Shown here: piece by piece, positions 9,114 to 17,325 of the stretch | Position numbering within the stretch: position 1 is the first letter of the stretch | Layout of the letters: every line of letters starts with the position of its first letter | Assembly (NCBI RefSeq): GCF_000220175.1 | Contig: NZ_AFPU01000001.1 | Location: 496,001 to 560,000 of the forward strand | DNA length: 64,000 nucleotides | Source: Nitrosarchaeum koreense MY1 | GTDB taxonomy: Archaea > Thermoproteota > Nitrososphaeria > Nitrososphaerales > Nitrosopumilaceae | Direction of reading: 5' to 3' | Translations under genes and position numbers: made by a program | Notes under the pieces: generated by a model | Told to the model about the DNA's origin: nothing | Seen by the model: the letters and a program-made list of their open reading frames with translations, nothing else | Databases searched by the model: none

Positions 9114-10022
9114 TTACAGGTTTAAAGCAACTTTCAAACCTTTGTATCTGTTTCTTATTGTAACTTCAGTTACCCCAGCTGCTTCTGCTACATCTCTCTG
9201 AGTTTTATTTTCACCATTTGTAACACATGCAACATAAAGCGCAGCAGCTGCTAATCCCATTGGATCTTTTCCTGCAGATATTTTTTGTTCTTCAGCTGTT
9301 TGAAGAATTTTGGTGGCAGCTCTTTTAGTTTTTTCCGATAATCCTGCCTTACTTGCTATTCTTGAAATACATTTTACAGGATCTACTACAGGCATTTTCA
9401 AATTAAGTTCTCGTAATAGCAATCTGTAACATCTTGCAATATCTTTTCGTTTTATATTGCTAGCATGTCCTATGTCTTTTAGAGTTCTTGGTGTTTCAGT
9501 ATCTCTACATGCAGCGTAAAGTGCAGATGCAATCAATGCTGAAATTGAACGACCCCTTACAAGTCCTTTTTCTAATGCTTTACGATAAATATACGCGGCC
9601 TTTTCGATGACTGCATCACCTACTGCTAATTTGTCTTTTAATCTATCAAGCTCACTAAATGCCTGCCTAAAATTTCTGTCAACTGGTTCATGAACTTGGC
9701 TTCTACTGTCCCATGTTCTTAGCCTCTCTATTGTGCTTTTCATTGCAGATGTGAGAGGTTTGCCTGTTGCATCTCTATTTTGAGGATTGATGACTGTTGC
9801 CAATCCCATGTCGTGCATTGCTAAAGAAGTTGGTACCCCAGCTCGACTTTTGTTTTCACCCTCATTTGAAAATGATCTCCATTCTGGTCCTGATTCATCT
9901 ACTTTATCTGTAATTACAAAACCGCATTTTCCACAGAAATTTTCACCCGTAGTTGCATCTGTAACTAATGTGCCTTGACCACATCTTGGGCATCTGTCTT
10001 TTGGATTTACATTTTTTACCAT
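9114..10022 (-). CDS. tfb: Transcription initiation factor TFB (TFIIB homologue)
   Basis: TFB bridges TBP at the TATA box and RNA polymerase. The protein has an N-terminal zinc ribbon (C-P-R-C ... C-G-K-C), the B-finger region with GPEWRSF, and two cyclin repeats, the second ending in the DNA-reading helix (RDVAEAAGVTEVTIRNRYK). I take the ATG at 10022 (302 residues) rather than the longer frame up to 10115. An AAGGA ribosome-binding element sits just before it, a TATA-like TTTATAAG lies further upstream, and the extra 31 residues do not resemble TFB. Confidence 0.93.
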   Translation of the reverse strand: MVKNVNPKDRCPRCGQGTLVTDATTGENFCGKCGFVITDKVDESGPEWRSFSNEGENKSRAGVPTSLAMHDMGLATVINPQNRDATGKPLTSAMKSTIERLRTWDSRSQVHEPVDRNFRQAFSELDRLKDKLAVGDAVIEKAAYIYRKALEKGLVRGRSISALIASALYAACRDTETPRTLKDIGHASNIKRKDIARCYRLLLRELNLKMPVVDPVKCISRIASKAGLSEKTKRAATKILQTAEEQKISAGKDPMGLAAAALYVACVTNGENKTQRDVAEAAGVTEVTIRNRYKGLKVALNL

Positions 10023-10140
10023 ATTTTTTTCCTTCAAAATTTTATTCTGATATATAACCATTGCTGAATTATTTCTTATAAACTTGCTGGTGATATTTGT
10101 TAAAAAAATATTCAATCTACAAAAAATATAATATTTTTTC

Positions 10141-10779
10141 TTATTTCAAGTCTAAAACGCCCTTGATTTTCTTTGAAATCTCTGGTTTTTCATTTTGTTC
10201 TAATAGGAACTTCAAATCCTCCATGTTATCCACATCTAACATTATTCTTTTTACAAAAATTAGGGCTACATTTCTTGTAACCTCCTTTGCTGTTTTCATA
10301 TGAATTTTGTAACTATCTTCATCATAATGCGTTGTCATCAAATCAATTGGCATTCTTACTAAGGCATTTGTACCATCAAATCTTCTAGATGGTACCACTA
10401 TGGCAAAATTTGGGGGTATCTTGTAGTTTAACATAAAATCAATATCTTGAGTTTTGATAAATGGTATGTCTTGGGGAAAAACTATTGATGCATCAAATTT
10501 ATTTTCTAATAGATATTTGTCCGCCAATGCAACTGCATTGTTTACACTTTTTTCTTCATTATCTGATATGATAATTGCATTGTATTTTTTAGCAAGTTCG
10601 ATCGCTTTTGATTCTTTAGTAACAATTATTGTTTTATCGATTTGTGGTGAAATTGATAAAGTATGTAAAATTTCTTCTAACATAATTTTACAAATTTCTT
10701 CTTTTTGATGTGATGATAAATCTAAACGTGTTTTTGCTAATGAGAAAGTCTTTACAGGAATAATCGCTGCAATTTTCAA
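10141..10779 (-). CDS. cofC: 2-phospho-L-lactate guanylyltransferase CofC
   Basis: CofC activates the phospholactate (or related phosphoacid) moiety with GTP in coenzyme F420 synthesis. The 212-residue protein has the nucleotidyltransferase start I-I-P-V-K-T-F-S-L-A-K-T-R-L, the F-P-Q-D-I-P metal-binding element and the P-S-R-R-F-D-G-T-N-A-L substrate loop. It begins one base after the cofD stop, so cofD-cofC form an operon in pathway order. The partner cofE is in the same window at 44.4 kb. Confidence 0.92.
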   Translation of the reverse strand: MKIAAIIPVKTFSLAKTRLDLSSHQKEEICKIMLEEILHTLSISPQIDKTIIVTKESKAIELAKKYNAIIISDNEEKSVNNAVALADKYLLENKFDASIVFPQDIPFIKTQDIDFMLNYKIPPNFAIVVPSRRFDGTNALVRMPIDLMTTHYDEDSYKIHMKTAKEVTRNVALIFVKRIMLDVDNMEDLKFLLEQNEKPEISKKIKGVLDLK

Positions 10780-10780
10780 A

Positions 10781-11701
10781 TTATACGTGTATTTGTTTAA
10801 GAATAAAATTTGCTAATGCGTCTTCAGCTAATTTATTATTCATAGTAATTTTTGTTTCGTATACTTTCATATCTAAACTTTGGATTTTCTTTACGAGTAG
10901 TCTGTCTTTTGTATCTACTACTATATTTGAACAGACATCAGAATACATTTTTGCAAGACCATATGCATTTGTTTCAATTCCAGCTGCTTCCATGTATTTT
11001 GCAGCAGGTCCGCTAACAGCTTTATCTCCTATGAGTGGACTTACTGCAATCACTTTCTTTTTAATTTTTGAGAGTTCTTTTCTAATTCCTTTAATTTGTA
11101 ACATTGGACCAATAGATGTTAACGGATTTCCAGGCGCTAAAATTATCATGTCTGCATCATGAATTGCATTTACTGCTTCAGGATTTGGGCGTGCTTTATC
11201 CGCTCCAATATATTGAATTCCTTCTACTGGATCTCTTCCACGATGTTTTACCCAATATTCTTGGAGATGCAATTCTCCTTTGTCTGTCGTTATTCTTGTT
11301 TCAATACTGTTATCTGTTACTGGAATTATGTTTGCACTAACTGCAAATTTTTCACACATCCATTTTGTAATGTCACTTAAATTTTTACCATTTTTTAACA
11401 TATTCGTTCTAATCAAATGTGTTGCTGCATCTCTGTCCCCCACTCTAAACCATGTCTCTTCGCCAAATACTTCCATTTGTCTTAGAAAGTTGAATGTGTC
11501 TTTTTTGATTCCCCATCCTCTTTCTTGATCTAATAAATCTGCAAGACCATAGATTATAGTATCAATATCTGGACATACGTATAATCCGTAAAGCCAATAA
11601 TTGTCTCCTACGTTAGTTATTACGTTGACTTTGGATTCTTGTGATACTAATCCTCTAACTAGCTTTACCGAACCTGTTCCGCCTGCTAATACTGTAATCA
11701 T
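10781..11701 (-). CDS. cofD: 2-phospho-L-lactate transferase CofD
   Basis: CofD joins the activated phosphoacid to the deazaflavin Fo. The start MITVLAGGTGSVKLVRGL is the family's typical N-terminus, and D-R-D-A-A-T-H and A-P-G-N-P-L-T-S-I-G-P-M-L follow. I chose ATG 11701 because a GGAG element sits 8 bases upstream and because the 13 additional residues possible from GTG 11740 are absent from typical CofD N-termini. It is the first gene of the cofD-cofC pair and is divergent from the cysteine-tailed membrane protein gene. Confidence 0.92.
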   Translation of the reverse strand: MITVLAGGTGSVKLVRGLVSQESKVNVITNVGDNYWLYGLYVCPDIDTIIYGLADLLDQERGWGIKKDTFNFLRQMEVFGEETWFRVGDRDAATHLIRTNMLKNGKNLSDITKWMCEKFAVSANIIPVTDNSIETRITTDKGELHLQEYWVKHRGRDPVEGIQYIGADKARPNPEAVNAIHDADMIILAPGNPLTSIGPMLQIKGIRKELSKIKKKVIAVSPLIGDKAVSGPAAKYMEAAGIETNAYGLAKMYSDVCSNIVVDTKDRLLVKKIQSLDMKVYETKITMNNKLAEDALANFILKQIHV

Positions 11702-11790
11702 TCCATTTTCTCCTAAAACCGAAAAGTCATTTGCCGTCACTACATATTACTTTTTCAGAAATTCGCGATCTTATTTTTGAGGATAAGTTT

Positions 11791-11806
11791 ATTACTAATT
11801 AGTAAT
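11791..11806. promoter_or_regulatory. 16-bp perfect palindrome in the promoter of the 11818 gene
   Basis: The sequence ATTACTAATTAGTAAT reads the same on both strands. It ends 12 bases before the GTG start at 11818. An AT-rich TATA-like stretch (AAGTTTATTA, 11785-11794) overlaps its left end. A dimeric repressor bound here would cover the transcription start, which would lie at or close to the GTG. The palindrome is seen directly; the operator role is inferred. Confidence 0.5.
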
Positions 11807-11817
11807 CGATTTTATTC

Positions 11818-13176
11818 GTGTCTAGGACTTTATTCTTGGCAGTTTTAGTTGTAGGTTTATTTGTAATTGGTTCAAGTTCTTATGTTTGGGCAGCTCAGGT
11901 GGATGCCAGAATCAATCCTAATAGTAATGAATCGCCATTTACTTACAGTTATTTGAAAACCATCTTTATTGAATATCCAAACGGTGGAAAACTCTTTGAT
12001 GAATTACATAATAAAGAATGGACAGTAAGTGGAACTGCAGATGCATCAAATCCTGGAGTTCAAAAATTAATTGCTAGCCTTAATAAAAAAATGCAAAATG
12101 ATGGAAGTCATGCCCGTATTTCTGATCTAAATGTTGCATATGATTTTCATCTCAAAGGTAGAAATCTACAAACATCTGTTGATTACAAAGTAATTCTAAA
12201 AGGAACTTTAACTGACTATGTCATTACTAAAGACCAAGTTCGTACTTTAGTTGATTTGGGTTGGAGAGGAATGGGCACTAATGACTCTATTATGATTGAT
12301 GGTGTAGAAATTAACATCCCGCTCTCTTTGTTAGAGTATAAAGAACCAGCAGTTTATGAAATCCTTCAAAACACTGAAGCTGATTCAATATTGTCAAAAG
12401 GTCTACTTAATGCCGATTTCATTTTACAACAACCAATGTCCAATTGGCACTTCTTATTTGATCCTACTGGAATCAATGTAGATGCCGGTACATTTGGATT
12501 AGATCAATCAATCTCGGGATTCGTTGTATCTAGTTGGACAATGGGTGAAAGTAGTCTTAGAGAAGGTAGACAGGTAGAAAGAATTTTTGAAGCTCAAGTA
12601 GCAGCTGATCAAAATTATGTTATTCGAAGTGTTCAATCAGCTGATCAAGGAAATATTGCTGCAATTGGATTTGGTGCATTGGATGTACTTGATGGACTAG
12701 AAATTGTAGGACTTACACCAACTCCTCCAAAAGATTATGGTACTACTTCTACAGGTGGATTTCCAATTGCAATTGTTTATGGAATGGCTGGTATGGCTGC
12801 AATTGGTGGTATTGCATTTTTCATTTTCAGTAACAGGGCACTAAAGAATCAAAAAATTGGTCAACAAGGCATCGATCCAGGCAGGCTGGTAAGTTATCAA
12901 ACCAGTGCTTCTTCTGGTGGTTATCAAACTAATAGGGGTGAAGCATATCTTGCAGATACCTCTGATTATGAACAAACCAGAAGTGTTTATGAAGACCAAA
13001 AACAAACTCCTCCACCAGCAATTCCTAATAATCAGGAAGAGGCTGCTTGTGGTTGTGCAGCATCAGCTGAAATTGGTACTGAATGTGATTGTGTAATGCA
13101 TGGTTCATGTTTATGTGATGCAACCTGCAAATGTAGTGCTGAACTTTGTAGAGAACAAGCAAACTCAATGAGTTAG
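11818..13176 (+). CDS. Membrane-anchored exported protein with cysteine-rich C-terminal tail
   Basis: I do not recognise the family by name. The 452 residues comprise a signal peptide (LFLAVLVVGLFVIGSSSYVWA), an extracellular domain to about residue 300, one membrane helix (about 317-337) and a cytoplasmic tail. The tail is a Q/S/T/P-rich linker followed by a cysteine cluster near residues 414-445 with nine cysteines, mostly as C-x-C pairs (CGC, CDC, CLC, CKC). Such C-x-C clusters resemble metallothionein-like metal sites. A GTG start follows a 16-bp palindrome. I infer coupling of an outside domain to an inside metal-binding or redox tail; the function is unknown. Confidence 0.7.
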   Translation: MSRTLFLAVLVVGLFVIGSSSYVWAAQVDARINPNSNESPFTYSYLKTIFIEYPNGGKLFDELHNKEWTVSGTADASNPGVQKLIASLNKKMQNDGSHARISDLNVAYDFHLKGRNLQTSVDYKVILKGTLTDYVITKDQVRTLVDLGWRGMGTNDSIMIDGVEINIPLSLLEYKEPAVYEILQNTEADSILSKGLLNADFILQQPMSNWHFLFDPTGINVDAGTFGLDQSISGFVVSSWTMGESSLREGRQVERIFEAQVAADQNYVIRSVQSADQGNIAAIGFGALDVLDGLEIVGLTPTPPKDYGTTSTGGFPIAIVYGMAGMAAIGGIAFFIFSNRALKNQKIGQQGIDPGRLVSYQTSASSGGYQTNRGEAYLADTSDYEQTRSVYEDQKQTPPPAIPNNQEEAACGCAASAEIGTECDCVMHGSCLCDATCKCSAELCREQANSMS

Positions 13177-13239
13177 TATCTACAATATTTTTAAATTATG
13201 CTAAATTAATCTATTGATGATTTTTTATTAGATTTTAAA

Positions 13240-13413
13240 TCATATTTTGCCATTGTGCTCACATGGATAGTATGTCCAATTTTGTAATTGTGATTGAAAT
13301 TCAATAGGATCTTCGATGATAGTTATTTTACAGGATTTATCCAATGACGTACTAATCAGTGCCTCCAAAAATATTTGATATACAACGAACTCTTCTTTTA
13401 GATCATGGGCGTA
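13240..13413 (-). pseudogene. Remnant of a small protein gene (no usable start)
   Basis: On the reverse strand the frame between a TAG (just upstream of 13413) and the TGA at 13240 reads as a plausible globular protein: AHDLKEEFVVYQIFLEALI, then SCKITIIEDPIEFQSQ, ending in YPCEHNGKI. No ATG, GTG or early TTG precedes the well-formed part; the only start is a TTG at 13368, which would discard the first helix. I read it as a decayed gene or one using an unusual start. The rest of the 13177-13496 gap shows nothing else I can name. Confidence 0.35.
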
Positions 13414-13496
13414 CTACGAACTATAAATGAATCAGCAACAATATCATCTGTGGAAATCATGCTATTTTTTATATTTGAAGAAATAAATTGAAAAAC

Positions 13497-13919
13497 ATGG
13501 TAAAATTTAACAAAATTCTTGTCCCACTGGACGGCTCTAATAATTCTATTAGAGGACTAGATCGAGCAATTGAAATTGCAAAAGGTGGTGGTGCAGAAAT
13601 TACTGGATTTTATGTATTTCATTTACCACTATCTGCCGGAATAAAATATACGCAAAAAATGAAAGATGATGCACAAACAAAAGCTATCAAAGCAATTGGA
13701 CCAGCAATGAGACGGGCTCAAAAAGCAGGAGCATCATTCAAATACAAAACTGGAGGTGGTCACACGGGTTCTGAAATCGTCAAGTTTGCACAAACGGGAA
13801 AGTATGACATGATTGTTCTAGGTGCCAGAGGTATAGGTGGTGCTAAAGAAGCTTTTCTAGGAAGTACATCAAATTATGTAATGCATAAAGCAAAGATTCC
13901 TGTTTTGATAGTAAAATAA
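13497..13919 (+). CDS. Universal stress protein (UspA family)
   Basis: This is a single UspA domain of about 140 residues. It starts K-I-L-V-P-L-D-G-S and ends with the ATP-binding type signature G-A-R-G-I-G-G-(n)-L-G-S-T-S-N-Y-V-M-H-K-A-K-I-P-V-L-I-V. Family members bind ATP or AMP and respond to stress. I chose ATG 13497; a TTG at 13488 would add three residues. It stands alone and converges on the RNase P RNA gene. Confidence 0.9.
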   Translation: MVKFNKILVPLDGSNNSIRGLDRAIEIAKGGGAEITGFYVFHLPLSAGIKYTQKMKDDAQTKAIKAIGPAMRRAQKAGASFKYKTGGGHTGSEIVKFAQTGKYDMIVLGARGIGGAKEAFLGSTSNYVMHKAKIPVLIVK

Positions 13920-14001
13920 ATACGTCAAAAATTAATTAAATGACGCATTTTTTGATTTTTTAAATAACACATGATAACCTAATACGTTTCTTTTTGTTTT
14001 T

Positions 14002-14007
14002 AAAAAA
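14002..14007 (-). terminator. U-run terminator after RNase P RNA
   Basis: Six consecutive T on the minus strand directly follow the 3' side of the P1 helix of the RNase P RNA, the position and composition expected for archaeal oligo-U termination. Confidence 0.5.
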
Positions 14008-14009
14008 TT

Positions 14010-14297
14010 TATGTGTGCTGGGAGTAACCCTCCTTCTGTTTTCACGATATTACGCTTTGCAGCCTACCTGAACTTGGTACAGGATCCTATAGTTCTGTTT
14101 GGCTTTGCTCCATGTGGGACGTCTTTTTCATTCTTTCTCTGGAAATCTCAGGTTTTGCCATCATAGTGCGCCAGGTTAGATTCTTTTCTGCATCGTTGCC
14201 AATCATCTCTGATTATCCATCTCCGGATCACATTTCCTGTATGGAGGGAGGAGTTTCCTCTGCCGTAGCAGTGTATCGTGCTCCAGCTCACACATCT
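14010..14297 (-). ncRNA. rnpB: RNase P RNA
   Basis: This 290-base stretch is clearly richer in GC than its surroundings and is not a convincing protein frame. On the minus strand it holds the universal RNase P core. CR-I is GAGGAAACUCC (14250-14260), and CR-V is ACAGAAGGAGGGUUAC (14024-14039), together forming helix P4. The ends pair as P1: UGUGUGAGCUGG (14283-14294) with CCAGCACACA (14012-14021). A CR-IV-like AGCAAAGCCA is also present. The ends are set from P1 and the following U-run. Its promoter must overlap the 3' end of the methyltransferase gene, which lies 17 bases upstream. Confidence 0.88.
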
Positions 14298-14313
14298 TAG
14301 TCATATTTTTGAT

Positions 14314-14955
14314 TTAATTTGAAGATTGCCTTTCTGGCTTCTTACCTATGATAAATAATGTCCCAAATTCTCGTTTCCACTTTTTCTTATTTTTTAAATC
14401 TTTTACTTGTTTTGTTTTAGTTTCAAATCCTGCTTCCTTGAAGAAACTTATCCACTCTTGCTTTGAATGCAAATGCATTTGAATTTTCATCATCTTTGCC
14501 CATTTTGCAGTTGCTTTATTATCTGAATAAAAGTCTGTTCCACAAAAAAATTTTCCTCCTGGTTTTAATAATTTGTATATTTTTTTCAGAGCCAATTCAA
14601 TTGAATCCACATAGTATAGAGATTCCATTGAAAATATTATGTCAAATTTGTTATTGAATTTAAAATTTTCAAGATCTGTGTTGGCATATTCTTCATTATT
14701 GTTGATTTTCTTCTTATTAGCTTCTATGATCATATTTTTACTCTTATCTATGCCGACTGCTTTTTTACAAAAAGGATCTTTAGAAATTCTTCTGACTATC
14801 CATCCATTGCCACATCCAAAATCTAAAAACAGAAATGGTTTGTCAAAAGAAATTGTTTTTAAAATTTTTATTGCATTTTTTCCATGTTCTTTTTCCATTA
14901 AATCAGCTCTTCCATTTTTGGCCCATTTATCAAAAGTTTTACGAACCGAATCCAT
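14314..14955 (-). CDS. Class I SAM-dependent methyltransferase
   Basis: The 213-residue protein has the SAM-binding Rossmann motifs F-L-D-F-G-C-G-N-G-W (motif I), V-G-I-D-K-S (motif II) and F-D-I-I-F-S-M-E-S-L-Y-Y with L-K-P-G-G-K-F (motifs IV-V), typical of the Methyltransf_11/25 type. The C-terminal EAGF-x5-KQVKDLK segment fits the same fold. The substrate cannot be told. The gene stands directly upstream of the RNase P RNA on the same strand. Confidence 0.8.
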   Translation of the reverse strand: MDSVRKTFDKWAKNGRADLMEKEHGKNAIKILKTISFDKPFLFLDFGCGNGWIVRRISKDPFCKKAVGIDKSKNMIIEANKKKINNNEEYANTDLENFKFNNKFDIIFSMESLYYVDSIELALKKIYKLLKPGGKFFCGTDFYSDNKATAKWAKMMKIQMHLHSKQEWISFFKEAGFETKTKQVKDLKNKKKWKREFGTLFIIGKKPERQSSN

Positions 14956-15066
14956 TATTTTTTATCAGTGATTTCTAAATATAATCTTCTTCTTACTGAG
15001 CTTTACTATGAACGACTTCTACGTTTTCTTTAAATTCAAATTTTCAATTGATGTTTTGAAAGTAAA

Positions 15067-15276
15067 ATGCCTGATGAATCATGTCGTAGTTGTGGTGGAA
15101 TATTGATTGAATACACTAAATGTGCACATTGTAATAAAATAATTCAGTTTATCTGTTCTTATTGCCGTACTAGAACCATAGAACAATACCATAGTCTTTG
15201 TGTCTTTAGGAAATATGGAACTAATCCTATAAATGAAAATAGTAAAAATTACTCTATTTTGACAACTATTGCTTGA
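15067..15276 (+). CDS. Small zinc-ribbon protein
   Basis: The 69-residue protein starts MPDESCRSCGG and carries three C-x2-C pairs (CRSC, CAHC, CSYC), enough for one or two treble-clef/ribbon zinc sites, followed by a polar tail. Function unknown. A minus-strand micro-ORF at 30662 begins with the closely similar MPDELCRNCG, suggesting a small family. Confidence 0.65.
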   Translation: MPDESCRSCGGILIEYTKCAHCNKIIQFICSYCRTRTIEQYHSLCVFRKYGTNPINENSKNYSILTTIA

Positions 15277-15349
15277 CACGTTAAGAAATTATGCGTATTA
15301 TTGTTTCCCAAATTTTAAGTATCATGAATTTTAGAATTGATCCTTATGA

Positions 15350-15598
15350 GTCGAAGTTCAGTACAGTGATAACGGCCTTGTTGTTTCAGGTGCAGTGCAA
15401 AAAACCATAGCCTTTAGAGAGGATTTGTTTGTTGATGTTTTTGATCAAAGAGGTACTCTAATAGAATCCATTATTCTCAAAGATAATTCGTCTGGTCTCT
15501 TTAATGAAATTATTACTAGGCCATTTGATTCTGGAGTTTATGTTGCTCAACTCCAATATCGTGATGTAATCGTTACTGATTTCTTTACTGTTAGGTAA
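15350..15598 (+). pseudogene. Fragment of an exported beta-sandwich protein gene
   Basis: The frame is open from 15350 and reads VEVQYSDNGLVVSGAVQK and on through REDLFVDVFDQRGTLIESI to FTVR, a typical beta-sandwich domain of thaumarchaeal surface proteins. Coding character continues upstream of the only start codon (GTG 15395), up to a TGA at 15347-15349. An ATG at 15346 in another frame stops after seven codons. This fits a truncated or frameshifted gene; a GTG-started 67-residue protein is the alternative. It overlaps the 3' end of the convergent flavoprotein gene by 8 bases. Confidence 0.45.
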
Positions 15599-16823
15599 TT
15601 CCTTTGTTTTTGCTTTTTACTAAATTGAATAACTGTCTTACTGCTAACTTTGGGTGATGAGTTGCTAATTTTATCATATTTGCCAATCCAAATTCTGCTT
15701 TGATAAAATCTAAAAATTCTTCAGGTCTTAATTCTTTAATTATCTCTAATTCTTTATCCCATTCTTCATCTGTTAATCCAATCCATCTGTCTTGAACTTT
15801 TCCAGCTGACTTGATTTTTCCTTGAATCTCTTTTTTCCAAGTTTCTTCATAAGGATATAATGCGCTTTCATTAGTAATTCCTGATTTTATTGCTGTAGCT
15901 GCTACTTTCCCTGCAACTCGCCCATATTTTATAGCGTATCTAATCCCTTCTAACACTAATGGGTTAGCTTGCCCTGCTGAATCTCCTACTAGAATCAAAT
16001 TATTATAAACTGTTTTTCTTGATAGTCCGTCATTTGGAATTAATCCATAATGAAATTCAATTGGTGTGATCTTTCCTAATTTTTTAATTGGGCCTATTTT
16101 TGAATCCATCAACTCTTTTAATCTCTCAGTTGGGTCAATTGATGACTCTGGTTTACCTATGCCTACTCCTATTCTTACAATATTTCTTCCAACCGGAAAA
16201 ATCCATGCATATCCTGATGGGGAATATTTCTGACCTACCATAAGCCACCATGTTTCAGAATCTACATTTTCTGCACTTACTTCGTACTCTGCTCCTGCTC
16301 CAAATCTTTCCCACTGAGTAACAAAACCCATATCTTTTGAAATCGTTGAAGAAAATCCGGTTGCGTCAATTATTATTTTTGCATAAAATATTATCTCACC
16401 ATCTTTGCTTGTTCCGCTCACCCCAATAATGTCTCCTTCTTTGTTTTTTATTGCATTTTTGATACTAGTTTTAAGAAAAATATCGACTCCTTCATTTTTT
16501 GCTTGCTCAGCTAACCATCGATATGTTTTTCTTACATCTAGAACTGCTGCATGTGAAACAGTATCTGAAATAGTGACTTCGTTGTTTGGCGAACAAAATG
16601 AGTAATTTTTAATTGGATTATAACAATCATCTGGGATCCCAAATTCTTTTATGTTTTGTATCCAAGTTACTCCACTTGTCCTGACAGACTGTGCAATTAT
16701 TTCTTCTTTTTCTATCAGTGCTACCTTTATTCCATTTTTTGATGCTTCAAAAGCTGCAGACGAACCAGCGGGTCCGCCTCCAACTACAACTAAATCATAG
16801 TGATACTCTGAAGCCAACTTCAA
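15591..16823 (-). CDS. Geranylgeranyl reductase-type FAD-dependent oxidoreductase
   Basis: The 410-residue flavoprotein starts with the dinucleotide-binding motif V-V-G-G-G-P-A-G-S-S-A-A and has D-A-T-G-F and L-V-G-D-S-A-G-Q-A-N-P-L-V-L-E-G-I, the FAD-binding signature of the geranylgeranyl reductase (GGR/ChlP) branch. In archaea such enzymes saturate the isoprenoid chains of membrane lipids. Length and the C-terminal helical part fit. Another role in quinone or lipid reduction is possible, since several paralogues are common in these genomes. Confidence 0.8.
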   Translation of the reverse strand: MKLASEYHYDLVVVGGGPAGSSAAFEASKNGIKVALIEKEEIIAQSVRTSGVTWIQNIKEFGIPDDCYNPIKNYSFCSPNNEVTISDTVSHAAVLDVRKTYRWLAEQAKNEGVDIFLKTSIKNAIKNKEGDIIGVSGTSKDGEIIFYAKIIIDATGFSSTISKDMGFVTQWERFGAGAEYEVSAENVDSETWWLMVGQKYSPSGYAWIFPVGRNIVRIGVGIGKPESSIDPTERLKELMDSKIGPIKKLGKITPIEFHYGLIPNDGLSRKTVYNNLILVGDSAGQANPLVLEGIRYAIKYGRVAGKVAATAIKSGITNESALYPYEETWKKEIQGKIKSAGKVQDRWIGLTDEEWDKELEIIKELRPEEFLDFIKAEFGLANMIKLATHHPKLAVRQLFNLVKSKNKGIT

Positions 16824-16874
16824 TTGTTAATTGAACCTAGGATATAATTTTGAGGTCTTGATTTTTCCTGATGA

Positions 16875-17084
16875 TTATTTCTTTAAAATTGGATTTCCTA
16901 CTCCGTCATTTTCTCTTTCGGGATCAAATGTGCTCATATGTCCCAGATCTCTATGCATGAAGCTCTGGGTTTCTCCTTGTTTTTTTCTACAGAATTTTCC
17001 ATGAATCGTTTCTTCTATTTTTAACGTATCTTCATTTTCATGAAATAAACGCTTTCCACAATCAGGACATATTAATTCCGGCAT
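16875..17084 (-). CDS. Small zinc-binding protein
   Basis: The 69-residue protein has an N-terminal C-P-D-C-G-K-R-L and one further cysteine with histidines in H-G-K-F-C and H-R-D-L-G-H, and a charged C-terminal half. I do not recognise the family. It could be co-transcribed upstream of the reductase gene, 51 bases away on the same strand. Confidence 0.55.
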   Translation of the reverse strand: MPELICPDCGKRLFHENEDTLKIEETIHGKFCRKKQGETQSFMHRDLGHMSTFDPERENDGVGNPILKK

Positions 17085-17193
17085 GAAAGTTCTTTATATC
17101 AAATCTATTTAGATGTTTCAGAAATATTGAATTTTATTTTATTGTCATGCTTTTAAACCGAAGCTTTAGATTCCTATTTTATTTATGTAATGT

Positions 17194-17313
17194 GTGCTAG
17201 AATCGGATATTGCTTCTTTTGTAATTTGGTCTGCTGTAACTGCAATAATTATGGGAGTGACAGGCTTTGTATACAAATCTTACATTTTGAGAAGAAAAAA
17301 TCGTTTATTCTGA
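17194..17313 (+). CDS. 39-residue single-span membrane microprotein
   Basis: From GTG 17194 the frame encodes VLESDIASFVIWSAVTAIIM, continues as GVTGFVYKSYI and ends in the basic RRKNRLF. The layout is a short acidic head, one hydrophobic helix and a positively charged tail, so N-terminus out and C-terminus in. A TTTAAA TATA-like element lies about 40 bases upstream. No function can be assigned. Confidence 0.5.
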   Translation: MLESDIASFVIWSAVTAIIMGVTGFVYKSYILRRKNRLF

Positions 17314-17325
17314 TCTAAATAACAA

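Noticed and set aside
10023-10115. 31-residue N-terminal extension of TFB
   Set aside because: The extension has no TFB similarity, the AAGGA ribosome-binding site is directly before ATG 10022, and the TATA-like box would fall within or too near the longer start.
14112-14300. 62-codon plus-strand frame near 14.1-14.3 kb
   Set aside because: It lies entirely inside the RNase P RNA gene, runs on the opposite strand, and is composed of core RNA motifs; it has no protein-like pattern.
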